Position numbers and translations under genes: made by a program. The notes under the pieces are model-generated. The model did no database searches. It was given only the letters and a program-made list of their open reading frames with translations, and was not told the DNA's origin. From Coptodactyla brooksi (Eukaryota > Arthropoda > Insecta > Coleoptera > Scarabaeidae), in NCBI GenBank assembly GCA_033557675.1, contig JAWQRM010000063.1, forward strand, positions 1 through 33,078: DNA of 33,078 nucleotides. The letters are read 5' to 3'. This document shows positions 10,601-19,164 of this stretch, in pieces (position 1 is the first letter of the stretch; each line of letters opens with the position of its first letter).

Positions 10601-10850
10601 CATTAATCATTATTTACAAAACATACCTAACTCTTGAATGACAAGCCATTACCGCCAACTTATTCTGTGCTTTCTGCATCAAGTGAGCATTGGAAAATGC
10701 TATCACCGAGTCGGTCCATTGAGATAGAAAATGCGGATTTTCTCTCAACAGTCGCTGTCCTGGATTCGTGTCCACTATTATAACCAGTAAACTAGTTTCG
10801 TCTAGCTGTGATAATTCAGACTTAGCTTCTTTCTTAAATTCTAAATTCAT
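1550..10850 (-). CDS. GTF2H3: TFIIH core subunit 3 (p34 / TFB4), six-exon gene, complete
   Basis: Join, in coding order: 10850-10627, 6057-5835, 2171-1956, 1896-1761, 1704-1668, 1613-1550. This gives 900 nt, 299 residues plus TAA; the human protein is about 308. All introns are GT-AG and all phases agree. Role (known family): p34 is a structural subunit of the TFIIH core; it binds p44 and acts in RNA polymerase II initiation and nucleotide-excision repair in the nucleus. Seen here: an N-terminal von Willebrand A-like fold starting at LLVIIVDTNP (residues 21-30), with TESLLAGAIAMALCYIARI in exon 2 and DSASQYMNYMNVFFTAQKQN in exon 3; a C-terminal zinc region with Cys 248, 250, 261, 264, 269, 275 and 278; and a lysine-rich end (KSKKKKIKL). 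The start ATG at 10850 is preceded by an in-frame TAA. Introns 1 and 2 are large and full of transposons. Nothing suggests the gene is broken. Confidence 0.95.
1645..1650 (+). terminator. Possible polyadenylation signal for the left-edge gene
   Basis: AATAAA (repeated as AATAAATAAATAAA) lies about 165 bp after the putative plus-strand stop, inside intron 5 of GTF2H3. If used, the two convergent transcripts overlap at their 3' ends. Such motifs are common by chance in DNA this rich in AT. Confidence 0.25.
1668..1704 (-). CDS. GTF2H3: GTF2H3 exon 5, a 37-nt micro-exon
   Basis: Acceptor CAATTTTTAG and a consensus donor GTAAGT flank 37 nt that complete Ile267, encode FCKFSPICTTC and start His279. 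It supplies three of the seven cysteines of the zinc region. Both phases match the neighbouring exons. Confidence 0.92.
1761..1896 (-). CDS. GTF2H3: GTF2H3 exon 4
   Basis: Acceptor CATTTTTAG, residues 222-266 plus one base. Starts WVFLPEPPVRQ and contains VDYRAACFCHRELIDVGYVC, the first half of the C-terminal zinc region. The donor is GTAAGA. Confidence 0.95.
1956..2171 (-). CDS. GTF2H3: GTF2H3 exon 3
   Basis: Acceptor TTTCTTTTAG at 2172, phase 0 at both ends, residues 150-221. It runs VNSRILLVTGSGDSASQYMN through CDITSGLYLKIPQLQGLLQY, both hallmarks of p34. The donor is GTGAGG; reading through it gives only a short tail. Confidence 0.96.
2172..3989. other. GTF2H3 intron 2, first part: no gene recognised
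   Basis: AT-rich sequence without a recognisable protein. A transposon-end-like 'gcagggtgtctcaaaaaat' lies near 2250. The bases at about 3054-3076 (ggttgcaaaagtaatttag) match the usual terminal repeat of irritans-type mariners and may be a solo end. Reading frames at 2331-2516 and 3136-3411 show no family resemblance. Confidence 0.5.
3990..4870 (+). mobile_element. DUF4817/DDE_3-type DNA transposon remnant
   Basis: Scattered frames rebuild the order of this insect transposase family. First comes the HTH segment (LFVYGYCNGSMTASLREYQ near 4020, then RETGSYPK). A second helix region follows (LLENDPGISIRRVSALTGQS, about 4212-4272). Then the catalytic domain: FCDEATFTR with the first Asp near 4387, HVWATENPHVF, MWAGLIGNKVTGPHFFNGN, INRQFPNWRIRRGG and SPDLHPLEYCWWNYLK. 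The middle of the catalytic domain, including the expected HDGAP motif with the second Asp, is missing, and stops and frameshifts occur throughout. It sits in GTF2H3 intron 2, on the opposite strand to the gene. Its terminal repeats are not clear. Confidence 0.8.
4871..5834. other. GTF2H3 intron 2, last part: nothing recognised
   Basis: AT-rich sequence. A plus-strand reading frame at 5588-5803 runs towards exon 2 but resembles no family. The AT-rich patch near 5225-5285 is low complexity. Confidence 0.5.
5835..6057 (-). CDS. GTF2H3: GTF2H3 exon 2
   Basis: Acceptor TTATTTTCAG, then C completing codon 75 as AGC (Ser). Encodes residues 76-149: EFIYPVPGKPLDIRQVDGQ to RIKPPGCK. The TESLLAGAIAMALCYI block is diagnostic of p34. 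The donor is GTAACT. This segment is shorter than in human p34, which has a longer glycine/proline-rich loop here. Confidence 0.95.
6415..9865 (-). mobile_element. Tigger/pogo (CENP-B-like) DNA transposon, interrupted by a piggyBac
   Basis: Terminal inverted repeats are clear: the left end begins caggtgctcctcacattacg at 6415, and the right end, read on the minus strand from 9865, begins CAGGTACTCCTCACTTTACG. Both are flanked by TA (6413-6414 and 9866-9867), the usual target duplication. Minus-strand coding pieces in order: N-terminal helix (KKLRKAIDLEIKIKIIQNYE, about 9720-9660); CENP-B-type HTH (LFLIWFDNQMQ, about 9470); DETGLWWKK with the first catalytic Asp (about 9260); LLLGGN...FKLKPFLIYHSENPHALKN (9160-9060); then a piggyBac insertion at TTAA 8941; then the C-terminus at 7032-6660 (EEEDIAELVDFAAGELINE, AMNPNTERFNKVERGMSELL). 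The segment with the second Asp is missing. It lies in GTF2H3 intron 1, in the same orientation as the gene. Confidence 0.9.
7060..8944 (-). mobile_element. piggyBac (PGBD4-like) remnant nested in the Tigger element
   Basis: The right end at 8940, read on the minus strand, starts CCCTTTCACTGCTATGCACG next to TTAA (8941-8944), the piggyBac target site. Coding pieces on the minus strand: an acidic N-terminal stretch (YDASISSDSENLSHNSQ, about 8640-8590); the catalytic part KIFVLCDVETDYILKVIIYT, then VVLTLLQNYLGRGHNLFIDN, WYSSPDLPLYLH (8236-8010); and the C-terminal part FFHLLDICEVNSHTVHKVKM followed by a cysteine-rich end (YLECDKVLCLIPCFEVYHTK, about 7210-7145). The N-terminal part is heavily broken. 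The left boundary is approximate because no matching left TTAA end was found. Tigger sequence resumes by about 7032. Confidence 0.85.
9868..10163. repeat. Possible piggyBac-like end fragment
   Basis: At 10157-10163 the sequence gggttaa, read on the minus strand, gives TTAACCCATTCGTGGCACTC, similar in style to the piggyBac end at 8940. A minus-strand reading frame at 9710-10105 shows no family resemblance. The other end was not found, so this may be a short decayed copy. Confidence 0.3.
10417..10564. repeat. Short MITE-like element with CAGGGTGT ends
   Basis: A 148-bp segment begins cagggtgt and ends acaccctg, with TA on both sides (10415-10416 and 10565-10566), the pattern left by Tc1/mariner-type insertions. 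The inverted match is only about 8-10 bp. It lies in GTF2H3 intron 1, about 60 bp from the exon 1 donor. Confidence 0.45.
10627..10850 (-). CDS. GTF2H3: GTF2H3 exon 1 (coding)
   Basis: Encodes residues 1-74 plus two bases of codon 75. It starts MNLEFKKEAK and contains LLVIIVDTNPGQRLL and the NKLAVMACHS strand typical of the p34 A-domain. The donor is GTATGT at 10626-10621. An in-frame GTG three codons upstream is not used, since ATG at 10850 gives a family-like start. Confidence 0.93.
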
Positions 10851-10852
10851 TA

Positions 10853-10864
10853 CTAACACGTGTT
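10853..10864. promoter_or_regulatory. Perfect 12-bp palindrome with an E-box just before the GTF2H3 start
   Basis: taacacgtgtta is fully palindromic around CACGTG, the core bound by bHLH-zip factors of the MYC/MAX/USF type. It lies 3 bp upstream of the start codon, so in the promoter-proximal region or 5' UTR. The position is suggestive; binding is inference. Confidence 0.3.
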
Positions 10865-11036
10865 AAACAGCGCATTAACTGCTTTTGGTGTTATTGATGA
10901 ATCGGTATTCGCACGTAAAGGTTATGTTTACTGACATTTAGGGAGCGTTCATTAGTTCATACTAAAGTATGCTTTTTTTAATTCGCATTTAAAATACGTT
11001 ATTAATTGTTAGTGTTATGGGGCTCATTCCTTTAAA

Positions 11037-11326
11037 CACAAGGGAATTAAAATAAAATATAAACTAAAAAACTGCTCTTGACAACGATCACGCCAATCTG
11101 ATAAATGGTAAAACTTAATGCGTACATCGCTTTAACGTCAAAGTGACATTAGCTGTCACTTTGAAGTTAAAGCTAAGTACGCATGAAGTTTTAATTTAAT
11201 AGCTAACTTTTAGCAAGTTAGCAATTAAATTCGAATTAAAAATAAAATATTGTATAAAACACGGGATTAGCCTGAGTTTGATCCGCTCAGGAGATTTATA
11301 AAATTCCATTTTAATCCCTTGTATAA
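11037..11326. repeat. MITE with acaaggga ends and a strong central hairpin
   Basis: The ends match in inverted form: acaagggaattaaaat at the left, and the right end, read in reverse complement, is acaagggattaaaatg. Inside, 11109-11146 and 11154-11191 form arms of about 38 bp (four mismatches) around a 7-nt loop. There is no coding capacity. The superfamily is not assigned. It lies a few hundred bases upstream of GTF2H3. Confidence 0.6.
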
Positions 11327-11603
11327 ATAATTATTATTTTCTTACACAGATTTTAAAATTTTATGCTTATCGGTTATCTACCCTAAACGGCCTAAAGAGA
11401 GAATAAACTTTTATGACTAATAAATATTCCTGTATTGATTTTAGATTATAACTATTCGTAAAAACAAATTAAAAATGATACTTGATATGAATGAAAAATA
11501 ACATAACTGATACTTCAAATTAGAAATAACCGAATAGAAACTATAGGCTATTCCCCAAGCAAGCCTCAAAATTTTATTTTATTGTCGTAATGTTCCGTTA
11601 GTA

Positions 11604-12071
11604 AGAATAAGGAGACTCCACTTTCACCTGATGCACGGAACCAATTTCTAAGTCAATTATTATCCCCACCACAACGCCTTCTTTTTAGTTTGTTCCAGTG
11701 TGGCTCCCCTTGCGGAGAAATCTGAAGGTACGTGACTACCTGTTTCCAGGCGAATCAACATAACTTATACACAATGGGTGTCTTGACCTACTTAGTCAGG
11801 ACATTTTATTCACGCGTAATACAAATAAATCTCACAAGTTATAAAAATATATGAACATTTCAGAAAACAAAGTCTGCGAAATCCCAAACTGCCAAAACAT
11901 TAAACTATAGTACAAGTTATGTTGATTCGGATACCTTCAGATTTCTCCGCAAGGGGCGCCACATTGGAATAAACTAAAAAGAGGTCGTCGAGGTGGGGAT
12001 AATAGTTGACATATATAAACTGGTTCCATGTTTCTAGAGAAATGGAAGTGGAAGTGGAATCTCCTTATTCT
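11604..12071. repeat. Fold-back element with about 160-bp inverted arms
   Basis: The left arm, 11604-11764, and the right arm, 11916-12071, are inverted copies. Shared blocks include agaataaggaga at the tips, the ccccttgcggagaaatctga block, and gaatcaacataac next to the loop. The roughly 150-bp loop shows nothing recognisable. The long arms and lack of coding sequence fit a non-autonomous DNA transposon. Short reading frames here are by-products of the arms. Confidence 0.7.
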
Positions 12072-12445
12072 GACTCCGTGCGTATACCGATTGTTTTTGG
12101 TACCTAGATAGTAGGGATTTGTGAGAATTGAGAGGTCCATGTTCTAATTGTTCATACAAGAATCTACTAACTAATCTATTAAATGTGGTCAATATTTACT
12201 TTACTTTATTTATTTCTTTCAATAGATATTTTGATATCAGTAAAAATTTAAACACTGTCAAGATCAAAATTTGCGTTGCTTGCGCTTCTCCAGGTTCTAA
12301 TATAGGTGGCGCTCGACGTTCATTTTCAATTTTTAAACTTTGTTTTAGCTGTTGCATATTTTTCAGGCTTTAATATAAGAGCACAGCCAATAAAATATTT
12401 TGAACGATGCATTTATCACAAATAATAGTGCTATATGCAATAGTG

Positions 12446-12461
12446 ATATATATATATATAC
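12446..12461. repeat. Short (AT)n microsatellite
   Basis: Seven to eight TA units in a row, immediately before the LINE fragment that follows. Confidence 0.6.
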
Positions 12462-12479
12462 ACAAGGCTATACATCCCT

Positions 12480-13130
12480 TGAGGGATTGTAGCCACTCTG
12501 ACCTAGCTCTTAAATTCCATTTATTGTGATGAGTCACTTCATGGACCTTCCTATGACCGTTCCAGTGCCTTGCTTGTCTTTGTTTCCTCCATTATCCTCC
12601 TCCATGCCACCCAGTCCTATATCTTTTCTGTCCATCTCTTGATATTGAGTCTCCTAATATCTGCCACCACTTGATCTTCCCATCGGCTTGCCTGTCTCCC
12701 TCTTGTCACTCTAAAGTTTGGTCTCCATAACATACTTCTCCTCACTTCACTTTCCTCCCCCATTCTTCTTACATATATGGCCAAACCATCGTAACCTGCG
12801 TACCTTTATGGTGTTCACGATGTCTTCCCCTCGTAGGATATCTTGCATCTCTAGGTTCACCAAACTTCTCTACTCTCCCTCTGCTATCTTCTTTGGTCCA
12901 TAAATCCTTCTATTTTTTGCTCAGATCTTCGTATCTTCTCCTGTTCTATATTCGTTAAGTTCATCGTCTCTATACACTCTCAATTTTGTGCCTCTGCTAA
13001 GTACTTTGCTTCTCATGATACCTTTGAACTTGTAATATGCCCTATGCCCGGCTTGCATTCTAGTCTTTTTCTATGCTTCTGTCATTGTCTTTGTTGATCA
13101 TAACTCCTAGATATTTTAAGTTGTTTTACT
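12480..13130 (-). mobile_element. Non-LTR retrotransposon (LINE) 3' end, reverse-transcriptase C-terminus
   Basis: Minus-strand frames in order: LKYLGVMINKDND (about 13110), YYKFKGIMRSKVLSRGTKL with YR (about 13040-12970), RRIYGPKKIAEGE (about 12905), DILRGEDIVNTIKVRRLRWF with GHI (about 12850-12780), then an arginine/lysine-rich GRP-like tail. This is the thumb and C-terminal tail typical of insect LINE reverse transcriptases. The catalytic core is absent, and stops and shifts abound. It lies between GTF2H3 and the coiled-coil gene. Confidence 0.75.
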
Positions 13131-13637
13131 TATTTCTCTCAATAGTAATATACGAATAATAATATTAACAATTAAACCGAACGCGAAATGTAATGTTAAA
13201 CGTTTGCATAGCAATAATAGTAGAAGTTTTTGAAATCACTTATTCTTTACATTAACTATTGCTTCACAATTGTTAGAGCGTTAGATAAAAAATGATTTCT
13301 ATTGCACATACTTTATATTTAAATACAAATATACTTAACGTTTTTTTTTTGTTGTAATAATAGCACCCTTATGCAGTGCTAATAATAATAAAATTAAAAA
13401 ATTTAAATGCGAACGTTATGGATTTCAGATAAATGAAAGATATTTGTTATAGATTTGACTGTTACAAATAATAATGAAGGCGTCTTCAAGCTAGAAGACA
13501 TTTGATGTCAATCACTCCGTACATTGGGTGGCAGGAAGAGAACAGGAAGATCCAACACATGAAGAAAGAGCTGGAGCTCATCATCATATACACATTTCAT
13601 ATACTGTATATGAACTCACTGTGTATACCAATATATT
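13131..13637. other. Spacer downstream of the coiled-coil gene
   Basis: AT-rich with no recognisable gene. An imperfect palindrome near 13587-13627 (tatacacattt...actgtgtata) directly follows the likely poly(A) signal of the coiled-coil gene, in transcript order. Confidence 0.4.
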
Positions 13638-13643
13638 TTTATT
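13638..13643 (-). terminator. Polyadenylation signal of the coiled-coil gene
   Basis: AATAAA on the minus strand, about 28 bp after the TAG stop at 13673-13671. It is well placed for a very short 3' UTR. Confidence 0.5.
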
Positions 13644-13670
13644 AGATTTACAATAGATGTACATTACACC

Positions 13671-14243
13671 CTACTTATTGTTTAAAAATAATGAAGTTTG
13701 AACAATCTCCGGTGCCGATTGCGTCCTCACGGCATCATATGTACCTTGAGTGCAATCACTCGACTGGGTATAAGTCTGAGAAGGTTTCTCCATCAATTGC
13801 AGCCGTAACAAGTCGAAGTCCCGCTCTCCGTTCTCGTTCCTGTCCGACGGCTCCTCAGATATCGTAGTGATTTGCATCGCCAGGCTGGGTAGGTCCTCCT
13901 TGTCTCTGTCCTTTTTGGGCTGAAGGTCGTGCGACCCTTTTTTCTTTTTCTTTTCGCGTTTCTCTTCGATGTGCTCCAAGGGGAATAAGACTAGGGGTTC
14001 CGGTTCATCTTTCGTGCGTAGCTTGTGCTCGGACTTCGATTCCTTCCTGTCGTGCCTAGGAGTTTTCGAGCCGTTATCCATCTGCGGTTCGCTACGCGTC
14101 TTGTGGTTAATATATTTCAGCTTACTGTTGGTTTCGTATTGAATCTGCAGCATTCGGTGCTTGTCGAGTTCAAGGTTCAGTTTGTCCAATTCTAATCGTA
14201 AACAGAGGTTTTCGTGTGCTAGTGTACTATTTTGCTTGACTAT
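13671..14243 (-). CDS. Coiled-coil gene exon 4 (last, with stop)
   Basis: Acceptor ATTTTATAG; 190 codons, from IVKQNSTLAHENLCLRLEL to the end SLFLNNK and TAG. The region is clearly richer in GC than the surrounding intron, as expected of conserved coding sequence. Confidence 0.88.
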   Translation of the reverse strand: MVKQNSTLAHENLCLRLELDKLNLELDKHRMLQIQYETNSKLKYINHKTRSEPQMDNGSKTPRHDRKESKSEHKLRTKDEPEPLVLFPLEHIEEKREKKKKKGSHDLQPKKDRDKEDLPSLAMQITTISEEPSDRNENGERDFDLLRLQLMEKPSQTYTQSSDCTQGTYDAVRTQSAPEIVQTSLFLNNK

Positions 14244-17200
14244 CTATAAAATATATTATTGAGAAATAATTTCTTTTAGAAATAATAACTTTCTGGGGAG
14301 TGTTTGTGCAAAACGGTAGGCTTGCATATTGATATAAAATGTGTTTAACTATTTCTTATTTAATTGTCTTAGAGCTCTTCCAGAATTTATAAGTGTACTT
14401 AAAAGTACCCATATCTTTATTTGCGCTATCGCAGTCTGCATTCTATAGCTTGTAGCGTGTCTTTTCTATGTTGCTTTTTATGCTTCTTCCATCATTGTTT
14501 TCGTATCATTAGCTTTTTGGAGCTCTGTGTCTTTATTTTTAAGTTCAATATCAGCAGCTCATTTACTTGCATTTTATATTTTAATAAAATAAATGATTTA
14601 TGTAGTGAAACTAGTTGAAATCCCAATTTCTAGGGTATGAACATCATTTGTTTTTGATAAAACAGATTTTACATTTACTATTATGACATTTTTCTTCTTA
14701 ATTGCATTTATGAATATTTACATTGTATGTCTAAATATAAAAAAAAATATATTAATAATGAGATACCTTTTCTACCCTAAGATATAAAGGTAATTAATTT
14801 ATTTGTAGACAAATTTCACCTTTCTTTCGCTTGCTTATTATCAGTACCTTGCTTCTCAGGTTTTCTACCAGTCCTTCATCCTTGATGCTTTCTGAGTTAT
14901 TCTATACTGATTGTTAACACATCGTTTTATTTTTTATTGTCTCTCTTCATGAATTGCCTTGGCACTAATGACATATTTCATTTTCACAGTTTGGATTGTG
15001 CTTCAAAATCAATTCTCTTGTGTAGGTCAAGAAGCGGTTAAATGTTTATGGACAAAATGTCTATATGTATATATAGACAATATACAGACTTGTCAAATCC
15101 GATTGACAAATTCAGAGGGGTGATAGTAGGATAGGAGAGGATAGTGAGCCTGACAAAGAGACCCCATGTTCCCTGACAATTTTTCATCCCCTTGATGCCT
15201 ACTATCACCCCTCTGAATATGTCGGTCGAATTCGGCAACACCCTGTATACGTCTATATGTTGTTCTTATATGTATATGATTTATATACATGTACACTCTT
15301 TTGCTTTCAAGATTTGTCACGTTACTTTTCTTGGGAAGCTTTCTCAGGAATGCCAGGAACATAGTTGTATTTACATTCCTTCTTCACCATATGCTTTATT
15401 GTGAATATGTGGTTCAGTACTCATCTGTCATTCCTAAACGCTCTTTTGGATCCTTCAAGTTGATCTTCAAATCAGTTGATGTCAAATCATTTTTTACAAA
15501 ATATATTCTTGTACTTCAGTTATCACACCCAGTACCGTTATCCCTCTTCAATTATTGCACTCTTTTTTGTCCTCCTTCTTAAATATTAGTAATCTGATTC
15601 TTGGTTCTTATTCTGTTGGTATGGATGGTGTTTTGTAAGCCAAATTGTAGATCTATTATTCATTATTAGATTCTATTGTTTTACTGCACACAATCAATCT
15701 CAAAGTTTTCACAGCACATTCTTTTCTTCAAAATGTTCTTTCTCTCGCATCATTATGTCTTTTACCTTTGTACCAAATTCTTCTTACAATGCTCGTTTTG
15801 CTTGCTCATTTCTCTTACTTTATTCCTTGTTTCCTATGTTTGTCATAATAGTTATCATTAATTCTATTTTAAAGGTATTCTTTCCATTGTTTTTGTGAGG
15901 TTCCATTTCAGCTTTCAATGTTAAGTTCTATGCTTCTACACATTACTCTCTAGTTGTGATAAATCTAGATAGTATTCATTGCGTAATAGTTGTGGACCTC
16001 TTTTAACTTGTCTTCCTCTTCTTCACTTTTTGCTTCTCCTGCCTTGTGGAGGAAGTTTCACTTCCAATTCTTTTCTGTTCAGTGATTTCTATTAATGATT
16101 ACATAATCTATGTTTCTATCTCTAATTATAATTTATGTGTGTTCACTTCATTTCATGTTCTTAATGATGAACTTGATAATATTTATCCAGGCAGAACAGG
16201 CTGAATTGTCCCCTTGAGCTTATAAGCAACAAAATGGCAACATTTCGCCATTTGAACTATAGCTCTTCAGCCAGAGTGATTCTCTACTTTTCTCGTTTTC
16301 CTTTTCTTCAGGTGTTCACATTAGTCAACTTTTGAAGTAATATGAACTCCAAGTTTCTTCAATAACTAGATGTTTTCTTTTCTCTTTACGAGTTTCTGTT
16401 ATTTCAGTGGTACTCAAATTCGCCCACTATCATGAATATCTTGTCTCATGCCTAAGGTTGATGAACATTTCGAAGGTTGATGCCTAAGTCATCAGTCTAC
16501 CTGACCTACTACCTAGGACCATTAAAATTTTCGAATGTTAGTTTCCAGCTTGCATATAGTTTTTGTTGTTCTTATATCTATATGCTTCATATATATGTAC
16601 ACTCTTTTGCTTTCAAGATTTGTCACATTACTTCTCTTGGGAAGCTTTCTCAGGAGTGCCAGAAACATATTTGTATTCACATTCTTGTCCATCAGATGCT
16701 TTATTGTAAATATATGGTTCGATACTCCTCTGTTCTTCCTAAATGCTCTTTTGGATTCTTCAAGTTTATCTTCAATAAATTTCAAATCGTATTTTATAAG
16801 ATGTATTCATGTACTTCAATTACTATATCCAACATCATTATGCCTCTATAGTTATTGCACTGTCTTTTGTCCTCTTTCTTAAATAATGGTATTACCATTC
16901 TTGGTTTTCATTCTGTTGGTATCGATGTTGTTTTATAAGTCAAATTGTAGATTTATTATCCATTATTAGATTCTATTTTTTTATTGCACGCAATCAATCT
17001 CAAAGCTTTCACATCACATTCTTTTCTTCAAAATGTTCTTTCTCTTGTGTCATTATGTTTTTTATTGATTTATTGTTTCTAATCCGTTTTAGATTTCCTT
17101 TTCCACTTTTGTACCAAATTCTTCTTATAATGCTCATTTCACTTGCTCATTTCTCGTACTTTATTCCTTGTTTCCTATGTTTGTCATAATAGTTATCATT

Positions 17201-19164
17201 AATTTTATTTTCAAGGTATTCTTTCCATTGTTTTTGTAAGGTTCTATTTGATCCATTTCGGCTTTCAATATCAAGTTCTATGCTTCTACATATTACTCTC
17301 TATTTGTAATAAATCTAGATAGTGTTCATTGCATAATAGTTGTGGATCTCTTTTAACTTGTCTTCCTCTTCTTCACTTTTTTTGCTTCTCCTACTTTATG
17401 AAGGAAGTTTCACTTGTGTTCAGTGAGTTCTATTAATTACATAATCTATGTTTCTATCTCTAATTATAATTTATGTGTGTTCACTTCATTTCATGTTCTT
17501 AATGATGAACTTGATAATATTTATCCAAGCAGAACAAGCTGAATTGTCCCATTGAGCTTATAAGCAACAAAATGGCAACATTTTGCCATTAGCTCTTCAG
17601 CCAGAGTGATTCTATACTTTTCTTGTTTTCCTTTTCATCAGGTATTCACAGTAGCCAACTTTTGGAATAATACATCTCTCTAGTTTCTCAATAATTAGAT
17701 GTTTTCTTTTCTCTTTACGAGTTTCTGTTAGTTCAGTGGTACTCAAATTCGCCCATTATCATGAATCTCATGCCTAGATGTTAGAAGTGTTCGCAAGGTT
17801 GCCTAGATTAATTTGTAGGTGCCACATCAAGAGTCCATTAAAACTGGGTTCACCTAATCCAAACTTTGTCATAAAAGTTCCAATTTAGCAAATTATTCAT
17901 TTCAGTTACATTAACAAATAATATATGTAAATGTAATCCTATGGTTATTAGTGTTTAGTTAGTTCGGAAGATGAGGTGATAGCTGGTATTTACAAAAATA
18001 TTTTCTAAATGTATCATGAACCTGCACAGAAAATTGTTAAATAAAACTGATTGTATGTTGCATTTCGTCATCAAATGAATTCAAATTAAATTATTACCGG
18101 ACATAATGTCCAATTGACAACAGACTGACAGGAATCTGTAATATGTGGTTTCAGGGTTACCAACTTTCCGTATGAAAACAATGTCCGCGAAAACAGTAAC
18201 AGTACGTGAGGACACAAAAAGCGATTTTTCAAAATTTCTTGTACAGCTCTTAGCATCGGTTTACGCCCGTTTTGCATAAATACTCCCTAGAATAAGTTAT
18301 AACAGATACGTAATACCTGCAGATACTTTTTATTGCTCGGCGGTATTGGTATTTGTAACTGCTTATCCACGACATTTACAAGTTCGCTCTTAAGATGGTT
18401 GACTTGTAACGTAAACTCTGAAACAGTCTAGAGCAAATAAATTTCAAAACTTATTTGGTGCGATGAAAAAAAATATATACGCACGTGTTCGTGTAAGGCC
18501 TCCAACTTTTTCAATCTATTCTTGATGCAATACTTTGTATTTTTCATCCGTAAAAACTTTACACTTAAGTTATAATTAGCCTCTAGAGTCTGCGTCAATG
18601 TGTCCTTGAGTTTGGCTATCTCCTTCTTGTAATGATCGATCTGCGCTTTGTAATCACCAACCTTCAACGTCTTCTTTAGTTTTTTACAGTCGTTCATCTC
18701 CTGGCAGTATAACTCCTTCTCCTTATAATAAAACTCGCGTTCTTCATCCAGCTGCTGTTTGAGCGTGGTGTTTGTCCGCTGCTGTTTTTTCAAATCAGCG
18801 GTCAGCCGTTCCTTTTCCCTTGCCAAATTAGCAAGAGCAACTTCCTTCTTTTCCGTTTCATTTTGCATGGAGTTAACGGCGAGTTGTAAGCTACCAATCT
18901 GCTGCTTAAGCAGCTGGAGTTCCGCCTCCACATTCACGACCTGCTTCGAGTGGGACTCCTTGCAGCCGTCCATGCGACCTCTGCGCGTCTCTTCAGGGTT
19001 TTTGAGGCCCTTCGTCACAATCGATGTTTTCGAGGAATTTGAAGTTTTCGATAAAACACGTCTTGAAACGAACGAACCTGATCAGCGGTCTAACAATCCA
19101 AAGATACGTACCTCAGGATTTGCGTCGGATTGGATAATTTGTTTGTACCAAAAGCCTTCGTCAT
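13671..19164 (-). CDS. Coiled-coil protein of unknown function, four-exon gene
   Basis: Join, in coding order: 19164-19112, 19061-18485, 18427-18317, 14243-13671. This gives 1314 nt, 437 residues plus TAG. All introns are GT-AG with matching phases; intron 1 is 50 bp with a CTGAT branch-like site. The protein starts MTKAFGTNKLSNPTQ. Residues about 60-310 are rich in Leu, Lys and Glu with heptad spacing (for example ELQLLKQQIGSLQ, RLTADLKKQQRTN, LCLRLELDKLNLELD), a long coiled coil. The rest is polar and charged, with a basic run (EKREKKKKKG, about 340-349), possibly a nuclear or microtubule-binding patch. There is no signal peptide or membrane segment. I do not recognise the family; centrosomal, cilium or golgin-type proteins would look like this. 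Intron 3 (about 4.1 kb) is filled with LINE copies. Confidence 0.85.
14400..15084 (-). mobile_element. Decayed LINE-like sequence in intron 3
   Basis: Pyrimidine-rich on the plus strand, like the LINE copies that follow, and probably a continuation of the same element in the minus orientation. No domain can be read with confidence. Confidence 0.35.
15085..15245. repeat. 161-bp MITE with TATA flanks
   Basis: Ends cagacttgtc...aacaccctg, flanked by tata at 15081-15084 and 15246-15249. A perfect 21-bp inverted pair lies inside: 15110-15130 (attcagaggggtgatagtagg) and 15198-15218. No coding capacity. It separates the LINE copy at 15258 from upstream LINE-like sequence. Confidence 0.7.
15258..16456 (-). 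mobile_element. LINE reverse-transcriptase fragment, copy 1 of a tandem pair
   Basis: Minus-strand frames contain pieces of a reverse-transcriptase finger region: IPTE..PR, IFKKEDKKECNN followed by RGITVLGVITEVQEYIL, and the start of the next motif further down. It is about 1.2 kb and recurs, at roughly 90% identity by eye, at 16565-17777 in the same orientation. All frames are broken. Confidence 0.75.
16565..17777 (-). mobile_element. LINE reverse-transcriptase fragment, copy 2 of the tandem pair
   Basis: Direct repeat of 15258-16456. Better preserved: PTEWKPRMVIPLFKKEDKRQ then CNNYRGIMMLDIVIEV (about 16900-16800), then KLEESKRAFRKNRGVSNHIF and TIKHLMDKN (about 16770-16685), the usual order of finger motifs before the first catalytic Asp. 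Copy 2 carries an extra stretch of about 50 bp near 17060-17115. The palm motif with the YxDD residues is absent. Confidence 0.8.
17778..18316. other. Remainder of intron 3: nothing recognised
   Basis: AT-rich, with a minus-strand reading frame at 18086-18277 that resembles no family and has no matching splice sites. Confidence 0.4.
18317..18427 (-). CDS. Coiled-coil gene exon 3
   Basis: Acceptor TTTGCTCTAG; 37 codons in phase 0 (TVSEFTLQVNHLKSELVNVV to SNKKYLQ); donor GTATTA after CAG. Confidence 0.85.
18485..19061 (-). CDS. Coiled-coil gene exon 2 (main coiled coil)
   Basis: Acceptor TCGTTTCAAG; residues 19-210, from RVLSKTSNSSKTS to KKLEALHEH; donor GTGCGT. Heptad-like KLKDTLTQTLEANYNLSVKF near the end. 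Confidence 0.88.
19112..19164 (-). CDS. Coiled-coil gene exon 1
   Basis: ATG at 19164; 17 codons plus AG of codon 18; strong donor GTACGT. The frame is fixed by the phase of exon 2. A second open frame across this exon (FDDEGFWYKQ) has an upstream stop and the wrong phase, so it was not used. Confidence 0.7.
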
